A stretch of DNA of 64,000 nt from Actinophytocola sp963727495 (GCA_963727495.1 CAVSGQ010000014.1:310001-374000); one strand, 5' to 3'; counted from the stretch's first letter, positions 34,822 to 43,099 are shown. The notes: generated by a model not told the origin, from the sequence alone. Translations and numbers: made by a program.

Positions 34822-34939
34822 CCAGTGCGCAATCTCGTTCGCAGCTACACTGCGCGCGTGGTCCTGAGAAGGTTGCGTGTGGTTCGCGTGAGAGGCTTCT
34901 CGGGGCCGGTACCCCTTCGCCCAGGTCGCAGGAGCCCAC

Positions 34940-35599
34940 GTGAGCACGAGCACGCCGGAGGACACCACGGGGCCCGTCGACGTCACCCAGCAGATCCGGG
35001 CCGCGATCCTGGCCGGTGACTTCGCGCCTGGTCAGCGCCTGGTCGAGTCGGAGCTGTCGGAGACGTTCGGCACCACCCGCGGTGTGGTCCGTTCGGCGCT
35101 CATCGACCTCACGCACGAGGGCATCGTCGAGCGGATCGCCAACCGCGGGGCGCGGGTGCGCGCGGTGAGCCTGGACGAGGCGGTAGCGATCACCGAGGTG
35201 CGGATGGTCGTCGAGGGGCTCTGTGCCGCCAAGGCGGCCGAACGGATCACCGAGGCGCAGGTCGCCGAGCTCCGCGACCTGGGGCAGCGGATGCGGGAGG
35301 CCGTGCGCGGCGGCGAGGTGCTGGTCTACTCGCAGCTCAACAGCACGCTGCACGACCGCATCCGGGACATCGGGGCGCAGCCGGTGGCCGCCGAGGTGCT
35401 GGTCAACCTGCGCGCCCGCAACGTACGGCACGCCTTCCGGCTCGCCCTGCGCCCGGGGCGCCCACAGATCTCGCTGCCCGAGCACCTCGCGATCATCGAC
35501 GAGCTGTGCGCGCGCAGCCCGGACGGCGCCGAGCGCGCGGTGCGCCGCCACCTCGCCAGCGTGATCGCGGCCCTGCGGGAGACCGACCGGGCCACGTAG
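34940..35599 (+). CDS. GntR-family regulator, FadR/FCD subfamily
   Basis: 219 residues. The N-terminal winged helix-turn-helix reads IRAAILAGDFAPGQRLVESE and TRGVVRSALIDLTHEGIVER. The C-terminal helical FCD domain has EVRMVVEGLCAAKAAERI, HDRIRDIG and HLAIIDEL, giving the metal-ligand histidines. The GTG at 34940 follows GGAG. It diverges from the transporter/ring-cleavage operon and probably represses it until the aromatic acid or an intermediate binds. Confidence 0.9.
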   Translation: MSTSTPEDTTGPVDVTQQIRAAILAGDFAPGQRLVESELSETFGTTRGVVRSALIDLTHEGIVERIANRGARVRAVSLDEAVAITEVRMVVEGLCAAKAAERITEAQVAELRDLGQRMREAVRGGEVLVYSQLNSTLHDRIRDIGAQPVAAEVLVNLRARNVRHAFRLALRPGRPQISLPEHLAIIDELCARSPDGAERAVRRHLASVIAALRETDRAT

Positions 35600-35704
35600 A
35601 CCCGTCCGCTCCCCCGGGGTGCTCACAGCCGACGCACAGGATTTACCTGGGGACGTCCCAGCCGTCGCGCTCATGGTGAGTGTCATCCGGACGAAAGGAC
35701 GACC

Positions 35705-36133
35705 GTGGACGACAACGCCGCACCGCCGAGCGGATCGCGATGGGAACCGCGACCCACCCCACCCGAGGACGCCGGGACCGCGCCACCGGAGCCGGCCGGT
35801 ACCGAACCCACGCCACCACCGGCCGGCGGTGCGCCGGAGCCACCCGCCGCCCCGCCGCGGCCGCGCCTGTTCGGCCGGTCGGCGGTCGCCGGCGTGGCCG
35901 TGGCGCTGCTGGCCGCCGGCGCCATCGGCGGCTTCGCCATCGGCCGGGCGACCGCGGGCACCGGCACGCCCGACCAGCGGCCCGGCTTCGACAACGTCGG
36001 GCAGCTGCCGCCGGACGTCGACGGCGACGGCGGGCTGCGGGGGCGCCCGGACGGGCGCGGCTTCGACGACCGGGACGGTGACGGGCAGGACGGTGGGCAG
36101 GACGGTGGGCAGAGCGGCGGAACCGGCACATGA
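35705..36133 (+). CDS. Small membrane protein with Pro-rich and Asp/Gly-rich flanks
   Basis: 142 residues: a Pro-rich N-terminus (about 1-53), one membrane segment (AVAGVAVALLAAGAIGGFAI, about 58-77), and an outside tail with many Asp and Gly in DGDG and QDGG repeats. It is the first gene of the flavinylation operon and overlaps the next start (ATGA). The acidic tail might bind cations. The family is unknown to me; the role in electron transfer is inferred from position only. Confidence 0.7.
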   Translation: MDDNAAPPSGSRWEPRPTPPEDAGTAPPEPAGTEPTPPPAGGAPEPPAAPPRPRLFGRSAVAGVAVALLAAGAIGGFAIGRATAGTGTPDQRPGFDNVGQLPPDVDGDGGLRGRPDGRGFDDRDGDGQDGGQDGGQSGGTGT

Positions 36134-37539
36134 CGACCATGGCCGGTGACCGCGTCGTGCCCGCGCACCCGCCCACCGCTCCCGCCGGCCGGCAGGCCCG
36201 GTTCGACGGCGGCGTGCGGCTGGCCGCCTGCGGCGCGCTGTGGCTGAGCCTGCTGCTGGTCGCCTACTGGTGGGCCACGGGCGGCGGGTTCGAGGACCTG
36301 ACCGGCTGGGAGTCCGGACTGACCTCGAGCGGGCGGCTCACCGGCCTGGTGGCCTCCGACCTGCTCCTGGCGCAGGTGCTGCTGATGGCCCGGCTGCCGG
36401 TGCTGGAGCGCGCGTTCGGCCAGGACCGGCTCGCCCGCCACCACCGGGTGGTCGGGTTCACCTCGGTCAACCTGATGCTCGCGCACATCGTGCTCATCAC
36501 CTGGGGCTACGCGGCGGGCGAGCTCACCGCGACCCCGGCCACCTTCTGGGACCTGGTCACCGGGTATCCGGGCATGCTGCTCGCGCTCGCCGGCACCGGC
36601 TGCCTGCTGATGACCGTGGTCACCAGCGTCAAGGCGGCCCGGCGCCGGATCCGCTACGAGTCCTGGCACCTGCTGCACCTCTACGCCTACCTCGGCGTCG
36701 GCCTCGCGCTGCCGCACCAGCTGTGGACCGGCCAGGCGTTCCTCACCTCGACCGCCGCCACGGTGTTCTGGTGGACCGCGTGGGCGCTGGCCGCCGGGTC
36801 GGTCCTGGTCTGGCGCGCCGGCATGCCGGTGTGGCGCAGCCTGCGGCACCGGCTGCGGGTGACGTCCGTGGTGCCGGAGGGCCGGGGGGTGTACTCCGTC
36901 TACCTCGCCGGCCGCGACCTCGACCGGCTGCCGGTGCGGGCCGGGCAGTTCTTCGGCTGGCGGTTCCTGGGTCGCAGCGGCTGGACGCGCGGCAACCCGT
37001 ACTCGCTGTCGGCCGCGCCGGACGGCCGGAGCCTGCGCATCACGGTCAAGGAGCTCGGGGACAGCAGCACGCGCGTCGCCGCGCTGCGCCCGGGAACCCC
37101 GGTGTTCCTCGAAGGGCCCTACGGCCGGCTCACCGGCCGTGCCCGCACCCACCGCAAGGTCGCGCTGATCGGGGCGGGCGTCGGCATCACGCCGCTGCGC
37201 GCCCTGGCCGAGGGCCTCGACTACGCCCCCGGCGAGGCCGTGCTGCTGCAGCGGTTCACCGGCGAACCGCTGTTCGAGCGCGAGTTCCAGGTGCTGTCCC
37301 GGGAACGGGGCCTGCGCCTGCTGTGGCTGCCCGGCAGCCGCCGCGGCCCGGACTCCTGGCTCGGCGACGGCGCCGGCACCGCCGACGACCTGACCGCGCT
37401 GCACTACTGGGTGCCGGACATCGCCGAGCACGACGTGTACGTGTGCGGCCCCGAACCGTGGACGGCCATGGTGAGCCGCTGCGTCCAGGCCGCCGGTGTC
37501 CCCGCCGACCGGCTCCACATCGAGAACTTCGCGTGGTGA
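36130..37539 (+). CDS. Ferric-reductase-like transmembrane flavoprotein (heme b, FAD, NAD(P)H)
   Basis: 469 residues. The N-terminal 230 hold about six helices with paired histidines in RHHRVVGFTSVNLMLAHIV and SWHLLHLYAYLGVGLALPHQ for heme. The C-terminal ferredoxin-reductase module binds FAD (RGNPYSLSAAP) and NAD(P)H (GAGVGITPLRALAEG, VYVCGPEPWTAMV). It would carry electrons from cytosolic NAD(P)H to the outer face, where the FMN-binding protein encoded next is the likely acceptor. It starts inside the preceding stop. Confidence 0.88.
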   Translation: MTTMAGDRVVPAHPPTAPAGRQARFDGGVRLAACGALWLSLLLVAYWWATGGGFEDLTGWESGLTSSGRLTGLVASDLLLAQVLLMARLPVLERAFGQDRLARHHRVVGFTSVNLMLAHIVLITWGYAAGELTATPATFWDLVTGYPGMLLALAGTGCLLMTVVTSVKAARRRIRYESWHLLHLYAYLGVGLALPHQLWTGQAFLTSTAATVFWWTAWALAAGSVLVWRAGMPVWRSLRHRLRVTSVVPEGRGVYSVYLAGRDLDRLPVRAGQFFGWRFLGRSGWTRGNPYSLSAAPDGRSLRITVKELGDSSTRVAALRPGTPVFLEGPYGRLTGRARTHRKVALIGAGVGITPLRALAEGLDYAPGEAVLLQRFTGEPLFEREFQVLSRERGLRLLWLPGSRRGPDSWLGDGAGTADDLTALHYWVPDIAEHDVYVCGPEPWTAMVSRCVQAAGVPADRLHIENFAW

Positions 37540-37542
37540 ACC

Positions 37543-37974
37543 ATGAAACGCATCGTCCTGTGGCTGCTGAGCACCGTCACCGTGCTCGTGCTGCTGTTCG
37601 GGTACCACACCTCGACCCTGGGCGCGCTGAACGCGACCTCGGCCGTCGTCTCACCGTCCACTTCGGACAACTCCGGCACCGGCTCGGCGCAGGGCGGCGG
37701 TTCCACCGTCACCGGGCCGGTCGCGCAGACCCGGTGGGGGCCGGTCCAGGTGGAGCTGACCGTCCGGAACGGAAAGATCACCGACGTCTCCGTGGTGCAG
37801 TACCCGGACGGGAACCACGAGGACCAGGAGATCAACTCCCGGGCGCTGCCGATCCTCGTCCAGGAGACCATGGACGCCCAGAGCGCCGACATCGACATGG
37901 TCAGCGGCGCCACCGTGACCAGCGACGGCTACCTCGAGTCGCTGCAGGGCGCGCTCGACGAGGCCGGGCTGTGA
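37543..37974 (+). CDS. Extracytosolic FMN-binding domain protein
   Basis: 143 residues: an N-terminal membrane anchor (VLWLLSTVTVLVLLFG), a Ser/Gly/Thr linker and an FMN_bind domain (about 63-140). The motif SGATVTS at 121-127 is the site where ApbE links FMN to Thr124. It lies three bases after the ferric-reductase-like gene and overlaps the ApbE start, so the electron donor, carrier and flavin-attaching enzyme are encoded together. Confidence 0.9.
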   Translation: MKRIVLWLLSTVTVLVLLFGYHTSTLGALNATSAVVSPSTSDNSGTGSAQGGGSTVTGPVAQTRWGPVQVELTVRNGKITDVSVVQYPDGNHEDQEINSRALPILVQETMDAQSADIDMVSGATVTSDGYLESLQGALDEAGL

Positions 37975-38771
37975 CCGCGCCCGCCGTGGACACCGCGCGG
38001 TACGTCGAGCACGTGATGGGCATGCCGATCAGCCTGGCGCTGCGCGGCCGGCACACCGCCGACGACGCCGCCCGCGCCGCGTGGGCCGCCGTCATGGCCT
38101 CGCTGCGGGAGGCCGACCGGGTGTTCAGCACCTACCGGCCGGACTCGTTCGTCTCCCGACTCGGCCGCGGCGAGGTCGCCGTCGCGGACTGCCCGCCCGA
38201 GGTCGCCGAGGTGCTGGCGCTGGGCGAGCGGGCCGAACGGGAGTCCGGCGGCGCGTTCCGGATCCGGCGCCCCGGCCCCGACGGCGCGCCGGTGCTCGAC
38301 CCGGACGGCGTGGTGAAGGGCTGGGCCGCGCACCGCGCGGCCGAACACCTGAAGGCCTTGCCGGACACCGACTTCTGCCTCTCCGCGGGCGGGGACCTGA
38401 CCTGCCGCACGCTCGACCCGGCCGCCCGGCCCTGGCGGATCGGGATCGAGCACCCGCACGACCCGAAGCGAATCGTCGCGGTGGTGCCGGTGCGCACCGG
38501 CGCGGTCGCCACCTCCGGCACCGCGCACCGCGGCCGGCACCTCGTCGATGCCCGTACCGGGCTGGCACCGTCCACTGTGGCCTCGGTGACCGTGGTGGGC
38601 CCGTCGCTCACCTGGGCCGACATCGATGCCACCGCCGCATACGCCCACGGCCCGGACGCCGCGCGCTGGCTGCGCGGGCGGACCGGACACAGCGGACTCG
38701 TCGTCTGGCAGGGCGGGACGACCACGCTGGTCGGGCCCGGGACCGGCGGCGAGGCACCGCCGGCGGCGTAG
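37971..38771 (+). CDS. apbE: FAD:protein FMN transferase
   Basis: 266 residues of the ApbE family: VEHVMGMPISLALRG at the start, FSTYRPDSFVSRLGRGE, VKGWAAHRAAEHL, CLSAGGDLTCR, and ATSGTAHRGRHLVDARTG with the Mg2+/FAD site. It moves FMN from FAD onto the Thr of SGAT-type motifs; the preceding gene encodes such an acceptor. No signal peptide is obvious, so attachment may happen before export. GTG 37971 overlaps the stop of the FMN-binding gene. Confidence 0.92.
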   Translation: MTAPAVDTARYVEHVMGMPISLALRGRHTADDAARAAWAAVMASLREADRVFSTYRPDSFVSRLGRGEVAVADCPPEVAEVLALGERAERESGGAFRIRRPGPDGAPVLDPDGVVKGWAAHRAAEHLKALPDTDFCLSAGGDLTCRTLDPAARPWRIGIEHPHDPKRIVAVVPVRTGAVATSGTAHRGRHLVDARTGLAPSTVASVTVVGPSLTWADIDATAAYAHGPDAARWLRGRTGHSGLVVWQGGTTTLVGPGTGGEAPPAA

Positions 38772-38803
38772 CGTGGCCGGAGAGAACCGAACGAAGGAAC
38801 GCC

Positions 38804-39637
38804 TTGACACGTCCAGAACGCAGGCCCTCCCGGGTCACCCTCGCGCGCGTGCAGCGCGTCGAACGCATCACGCCCCGCATGATCCGGATCGTGCTCGACG
38901 GCCCCGGGCTCGACGGGTTCCCCGCCGGCCAGTACACCGACCACTACGTCAAGCTGCTGTTCCCGGTCGAGGGCGCCGACTACCCGGAGCCCTTCGACCT
39001 CCAGCGGATCCGGGCGGAGCTGCCCCGCGAGCAGTGGCCGCGGATGCGCACCTACACCGTGCGCCGCTGGGACGCGACCAGCGGCGAGCTGACCGTCGAC
39101 GTGGTGGTGCACGGCGACGAGGGCCTGGCCGGGCCGTGGGCCGCGCGGGTGCGGCCGGGCGACGAGATCAGGTTCGGCGGGCCGGGCGGCGGCTACGCCC
39201 CCAGCCCGGACGTCGACTGGCACCTCCTGGCCGGCGACGAGAGCGCGCTGCCCGCCATCGCCGCCGCCGTGGAGCGGCTCGCGCCGGGCGCGCGGGCGCA
39301 CGTGTTCGTCGAGGTGCACGGGCCGGAGGAGGAGCAGAAGCTGGACACCCCGGGCGACGTCACCGTCACCTGGCTGCACCGGGGCGAGGCCGCCGTCGGC
39401 GCGGCGCTCGTGCGGGCCGTGACCGACCTGGACTTCCCGCCCGGCGCGGTGCAGGCGTTCGTCCACGGCGAGGCGGGCTTCGTCCGCGACCTGCGCCGCC
39501 TGCTGCTCGTCGAGCGGGGCGTGCCCCGCGATCGGGTGTCGATCTCGGGCTACTGGCGCCTCGGCCACGACGAGGACCGCTGGCAGGCGACCAAGCGCGA
39601 CTGGAACCGCCAGGTCGAGGAGGAACAGGGCAGGTAG
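38804..39637 (+). CDS. Siderophore-interacting (SIP/ViuB)-family flavin reductase
   Basis: 277 residues from a TTG (GAAGGAA upstream). Features are RMIRIVLDGPGLDGFPAGQYTD split by its strands, MRTYTVRRWD for FAD, LAGDESALPAIAAAVERL, and the C-terminal VSISGYWRLGHDEDRWQATK that marks the SIP family. These proteins reduce ferric siderophores in the cytosol. It follows apbE by 32 bases and may belong to the same operon, linking it to iron reduction. Confidence 0.9.
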   Translation: MTRPERRPSRVTLARVQRVERITPRMIRIVLDGPGLDGFPAGQYTDHYVKLLFPVEGADYPEPFDLQRIRAELPREQWPRMRTYTVRRWDATSGELTVDVVVHGDEGLAGPWAARVRPGDEIRFGGPGGGYAPSPDVDWHLLAGDESALPAIAAAVERLAPGARAHVFVEVHGPEEEQKLDTPGDVTVTWLHRGEAAVGAALVRAVTDLDFPPGAVQAFVHGEAGFVRDLRRLLLVERGVPRDRVSISGYWRLGHDEDRWQATKRDWNRQVEEEQGR

Positions 39638-39687
39638 CGCACGCCCCCACCGCCAGACCACTCCCCCCGCCATCCGCCCACCCCCGA

Positions 39688-39945
39688 ACCGACTCCCACC
39701 GCCGAGTCGCCCCCCACGCCGCCGAACTGACCCCTCACGCAGCCGAACCGACCCCTCACGCAGCCCAGCCGACCCCTCACGCAGCCCAGCCGACCCCTCA
39801 CGCAGCCCAGCCGACCCCTCACGCAGCCCAGCCTCGACCCTCCACGCAGCCGCCGATCCCCCACCGACCCTCCACGCAGCCGAACCGACCTCCCACGCGG
39901 CCCAGCCGACCTCCCACGCGGCCGAGCCGATCCCTTGCGCAATCA
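39688..39945 (+). repeat. Tandem 21-bp repeat array A (about 11-12 units)
   Basis: Four nearly identical units occupy 39751-39834 (core CCCTCACGCAGCCCAGCCG plus two bases), flanked by diverged units on both sides. The array begins about 50 bases after the SIP-family stop. All frames remain open because the unit equals seven codons, but no start signal is present. The same unit occurs inverted in the next array. Confidence 0.85.
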
Positions 39946-39961
39946 CCTCCCCCGCCAGGAG

Positions 39962-40083
39962 CCGACTCGGCGATGCCAGAGGTCGACTCGACCATGTGAG
40001 AGGTCGACTCGGCATGTGAGAGGTCGACTCGGCGATGCGAGGGGTCGACTCGGCTGTGTGAGGGGTCGACTCGGTTGTGGGGA
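39962..40083 (-). repeat. Tandem 21-bp repeat array B, same unit in opposite orientation
   Basis: About six units read on the minus strand as CCCTCACACAGCCGAGTCG plus two bases, one being 20 bp. The best unit matches the unit of array A at 18 of 21 positions. The array starts immediately beyond the stop of the convergent gene at 40084, so each gene is followed by the repeat in the same orientation relative to its own transcription. Confidence 0.85.
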
Positions 40084-41190
40084 TCATCGGTGCGGCGCGC
40101 GCGACGGACCCGATCGCGGGCGGGTCGGGGCAGGGCCTCCGTCCCACCTGCCGAGCCAGGTGGGCGCCGCGATGCCGGACTCGGCCGCGAGCTCCTGGGC
40201 GTCGTGGCGCAGCCGGGCCAGCTCCTCGCGGGGGTCCGGTGCCGCGGTGACCGCACGGACGACCCCGGCGAGGGCGTGCGAGTCGTGCTCGCGGGCCGCC
40301 GCCCGCACCGGGGCGGGCACCGCCGAGTCGAAGGCCACGTCGAAGCGCCGCAGCCCCGAGCCGGCCCGCGCGCACGCCGCGCACCCGCACTCGGTGACCT
40401 CGCTGCCCCGCAGGTCGATCCCCCGCTGCCAGTGCAGCAGCCGCGGCACGAACACCTGCGGGCTGCGCTTGGGCCGCACCCCGTCGGCGCGCCGGGCGAC
40501 CGGGCCGCCGAGGTGGCGGGTGGACGAGGACATCCCGATCGCGGCGAGCCGGGCGCCGGCGGCGATGGCCGGGATGCCGACCGGCCCGGAGCGCAGCAGC
40601 TCCAGCGCGTGCCCGGTCCGGGCGCTCCACCGCAGCAACCGCCGCAGGCCGAGGACCTTGTAGGAGGAGTCCACCGGATCGAACGGCGCGGCGAGCACGA
40701 GCGAGACGTCCCGGTCGGCCGCCCGCAGCTGCTCGGCGAGCACCCCGCTGTGCCTGGACCCCAGCCAGCCGCCGTCCAGCGCCAGCGTCACCGACACCCG
40801 CACCGGGTACTCGCGGTGCAGCTCCGCCTTCAGCTCGTCGACCTGACCCACCCGCAGCCGCCGCCCCGCGGTGCGCACCACCGGCAGCCCGAGCTCGGCC
40901 TGCGCCGCCACCCAGTCGAACGCCGGAAGGTCGAGGTCGAGCCCCAGCTGCCCCTCGACGACCGGGGAGCGTGCCTTCCCGCGCGCGAGGTAGCCGGCCG
41001 GGTCGAGGTCCACGCCGGCCAGCTCCCCGGCCCGGTCCAGCACCCGGGCGACGCCCAGCCCGTGCACGCCCTGCAGCGTCACCCCGCCGAACCGGTCCCG
41101 GTTGGCCACCGCCTCGGCCGCGCCGCACCGGCCCAGGTACGGCTGGACCCGGCCGAGCGAGGACCGCGCGGCACGCACACGATCGGCCAT
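40084..41190 (-). CDS. Conserved-looking hypothetical protein with a CxxC-like element
   Basis: 368 residues, soluble. ATG 41190 follows CGGAGGAACC. Notable parts are VLDRAGELAGVDLDPAGYLA, a strand-like LVLAAPFDPVDSSYK, SGPVGIPAIAAGARLAAIGM, and VTECGCAACARAG, where closely spaced cysteines could bind metal. The C-terminus is Arg/Pro-rich. I do not recognise the family. It converges on the SIP-family gene across the paired repeat arrays. Confidence 0.7.
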   Translation of the reverse strand: MADRVRAARSSLGRVQPYLGRCGAAEAVANRDRFGGVTLQGVHGLGVARVLDRAGELAGVDLDPAGYLARGKARSPVVEGQLGLDLDLPAFDWVAAQAELGLPVVRTAGRRLRVGQVDELKAELHREYPVRVSVTLALDGGWLGSRHSGVLAEQLRAADRDVSLVLAAPFDPVDSSYKVLGLRRLLRWSARTGHALELLRSGPVGIPAIAAGARLAAIGMSSSTRHLGGPVARRADGVRPKRSPQVFVPRLLHWQRGIDLRGSEVTECGCAACARAGSGLRRFDVAFDSAVPAPVRAAAREHDSHALAGVVRAVTAAPDPREELARLRHDAQELAAESGIAAPTWLGRWDGGPAPTRPRSGPSRAPHR

Positions 41191-41267
41191 GGTTCCTCCG
41201 ACGCTCCGGACACCCCAACGGTAGACGAAACCCGCTGGTCGACGGCACACCTCGCGGGTGCCCGATC

Positions 41268-42236
41268 TCAGCCGGGCACGACGTCGATCACGACGTTGCC
41301 GACCTTCTGCCCGGTCTCGACGTAGCGGTAGGCGTCCACGATCCGGTCCAGCGGGTAGTGCCGGTCGACGACCGGGCGGAACTCGCCGGACCCGATCAGC
41401 TTTCCGAGGCGGCGCACCATCTCCTGGTCGTGCCGGGGAAAGGGGAACGTCACCCGCCGGCCGCGCAGCAGCGGCGTGACGAGCGGCAGCACCAGGTTCT
41501 GCGCCCCCGGCCCCAGCTCGGAGGACACGTACACCCCGCGCGGTCCCAGCAGCCGCCGGCAGTGCCCGAACGTGCTCTTGCCGACCGCGTCGAACACCGC
41601 GTCGTAGGTCTGCTCGTCGTCGGCGAAGTCCCCGGCCGTGCGGTCGACGACCCGGTCCGCACCCAGCCCGCGCACGAGCTCCAGGTTCGCCGTGTCGCAC
41701 ACCGCGGTCACCGTGACGCCGATGCTCTTCAGCAGCTGGACCGCCGCCGACCCGATGGCGCCGGTCGCGCCGTACACGAGCACGTCCTGCCCGGCCCGCA
41801 CGCGCGCGGTCCTGATGAACGCCAGCGCGTAGTGCGAGCCCTCGGTGCCGGGCGCGGCGTCGGCGAAGTCCACACCGTCCGGCATCCTCGCGATCGAGCC
41901 GCTCTGGGGAACCGACAGGTACTCCGCGTGCGTGCCGAACGCACCCTCGTTGTACCCGAAGACCCGGTCGCCGGCCGCGAACGCGGTGACGTCCGAGCCG
42001 ACCGACTCCACCACGCCCGCGTACTCGGTGCCGAGTACCGTGCGCCGCGGCCGGGTCAGGCCGGTGATCGCCCGCACGACAAAGGGCCGGGCCGCTCGGT
42101 AGCCACAGTCGGTCCGGTTCACGGTCGTCGCGTGCACCTTGACGAGCACGTCGGTGTCCCCGACGCCGGGCTCGGCCACCTCGGTGACCTGGACCACATC
42201 CGGGGGGCCGTACCTCGTATGGACAGCTGCCTTCAT
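41268..42236 (-). CDS. NAD(P)H:quinone oxidoreductase-like MDR enzyme
   Basis: 322 residues of the medium-chain family without zinc cysteines: MKAAVHTRYGPPDVVQVTEV at the start, VLGTEYAGVVESVG, and VLVYGATGAIGSAAVQLLKS for the nucleotide. These are typical of the quinone oxidoreductase/zeta-crystallin group. The substrate is probably a quinone or enone. It stands alone, diverging from the secreted protein at 42385. Confidence 0.87.
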   Translation of the reverse strand: MKAAVHTRYGPPDVVQVTEVAEPGVGDTDVLVKVHATTVNRTDCGYRAARPFVVRAITGLTRPRRTVLGTEYAGVVESVGSDVTAFAAGDRVFGYNEGAFGTHAEYLSVPQSGSIARMPDGVDFADAAPGTEGSHYALAFIRTARVRAGQDVLVYGATGAIGSAAVQLLKSIGVTVTAVCDTANLELVRGLGADRVVDRTAGDFADDEQTYDAVFDAVGKSTFGHCRRLLGPRGVYVSSELGPGAQNLVLPLVTPLLRGRRVTFPFPRHDQEMVRRLGKLIGSGEFRPVVDRHYPLDRIVDAYRYVETGQKVGNVVIDVVPG

Positions 42237-42384
42237 GCCGAGACCCTACCGGGTGGTCAGGTCATCACCTGATCGTCTGAACCGAGGTTGGCGGCGGTAT
42301 CCCCGGCACCGGACCGGATCTCCTTCTGGGGTGGGGAAAGCCGGCCACCGCGGCCGGACATCTTCGAGTAAGGGGGACTATCCG

Positions 42385-43035
42385 ATGAATACCAAGGGAC
42401 TGGTTGCTCGCGCGGTCGTGCTGGCCGTGAGTGCGGGCGTGTTCGCCTCCGTGGTCCCGGCGCAGGCCGCCGAGCCGGGTGCGGACGTGCCGCACGGGCG
42501 GGCGGTCCGGCAGGCGCCGGCGCGGGACCTCGGCGAGGCCGTGCGGCTGGTCGCGCCGCACGTGACCCGCGACGAGGACGGCACGTTCGTGGTGCACGCC
42601 TCCCCGGCGCTGGCGGCCGAGGTCGGCGCGCACCGGCTCGCGTCGATCGAGGCCTCGGTGCGGCGGGTCAACGCCATGATCACGAGTGGTGAGCTGGTGT
42701 CGGACACCGGCCTGGGGGTGCGCCTCGCCGACGGCGGCGCGTCGTTGCGGGGTGGTGTCAACAAGCTCAGCTTCCACTGGTGGGGCATCGAGCTGGACCT
42801 GAGCTCCTACTGGACGAACAAGCTCATCGGCGCGCTCAACGCGGGCGCGGGCGCGTCCGCCATCGCCGGTGTGCTGGCGGCGGCCGGGGTCATCTCCTCC
42901 GCGGCGGCCATCCCGGCCGGGGTGGCCTCCGGGATCCTGGTGATCGGCGCCGGGGTGATCCAGGTCTGCTCGAACTCGAACGGGGTCTCGCTGTACCTGA
43001 CCTACACCGGCCTGCCGTGGTGCGGCGGGCAGTAG
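42385..43035 (+). CDS. Secreted protein with a long Gly/Ala-rich hydrophobic C-terminal segment
   Basis: 216 residues. The signal peptide (about 1-29, VVPAQAAE) is followed by a charged middle of about 90 residues. Then comes NKLSFHWWGIELDLSSYW and a stretch of some 50 small hydrophobic residues (GAGASAIAGVLAAAGVISSA, AAIPAGVASGILVIGAGVI), ending with two cysteines (QVCSNS...LPWCGGQ) that may form a disulfide. GGGGG lies upstream of ATG 42385. This propeptide-like middle plus membrane-active tail recalls pore-forming or bacteriocin-like exported proteins, but I do not recognise the family. A strong terminator follows. Confidence 0.75.
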   Translation: MNTKGLVARAVVLAVSAGVFASVVPAQAAEPGADVPHGRAVRQAPARDLGEAVRLVAPHVTRDEDGTFVVHASPALAAEVGAHRLASIEASVRRVNAMITSGELVSDTGLGVRLADGGASLRGGVNKLSFHWWGIELDLSSYWTNKLIGALNAGAGASAIAGVLAAAGVISSAAAIPAGVASGILVIGAGVIQVCSNSNGVSLYLTYTGLPWCGGQ

Positions 43036-43051
43036 GCCGTCCGGCGGGGAC

Positions 43052-43092
43052 GGCCGCGGGTCTCACCGGACGCTCCGGTGGGGCCCGCGGCC
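43052..43092. terminator. Very strong bidirectional terminator hairpin
   Basis: 43052-43070 pairs with 43074-43092 over 19 positions (two G-U pairs) around a three-base loop; the arms end in GGCCGCGGG and CCCGCGGCC. It lies 16 bases after the secreted-protein stop and 8 bases before the epimerase stop, so it can end both convergent transcripts. Confidence 0.8.
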
Positions 43093-43099
43093 GGCGCCG

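Noticed and set aside
39650..40083. CRISPR array
   Set aside because: The repeats are contiguous 21-bp tandem units without unique spacers, in two opposite orientations, and no cas genes are present.
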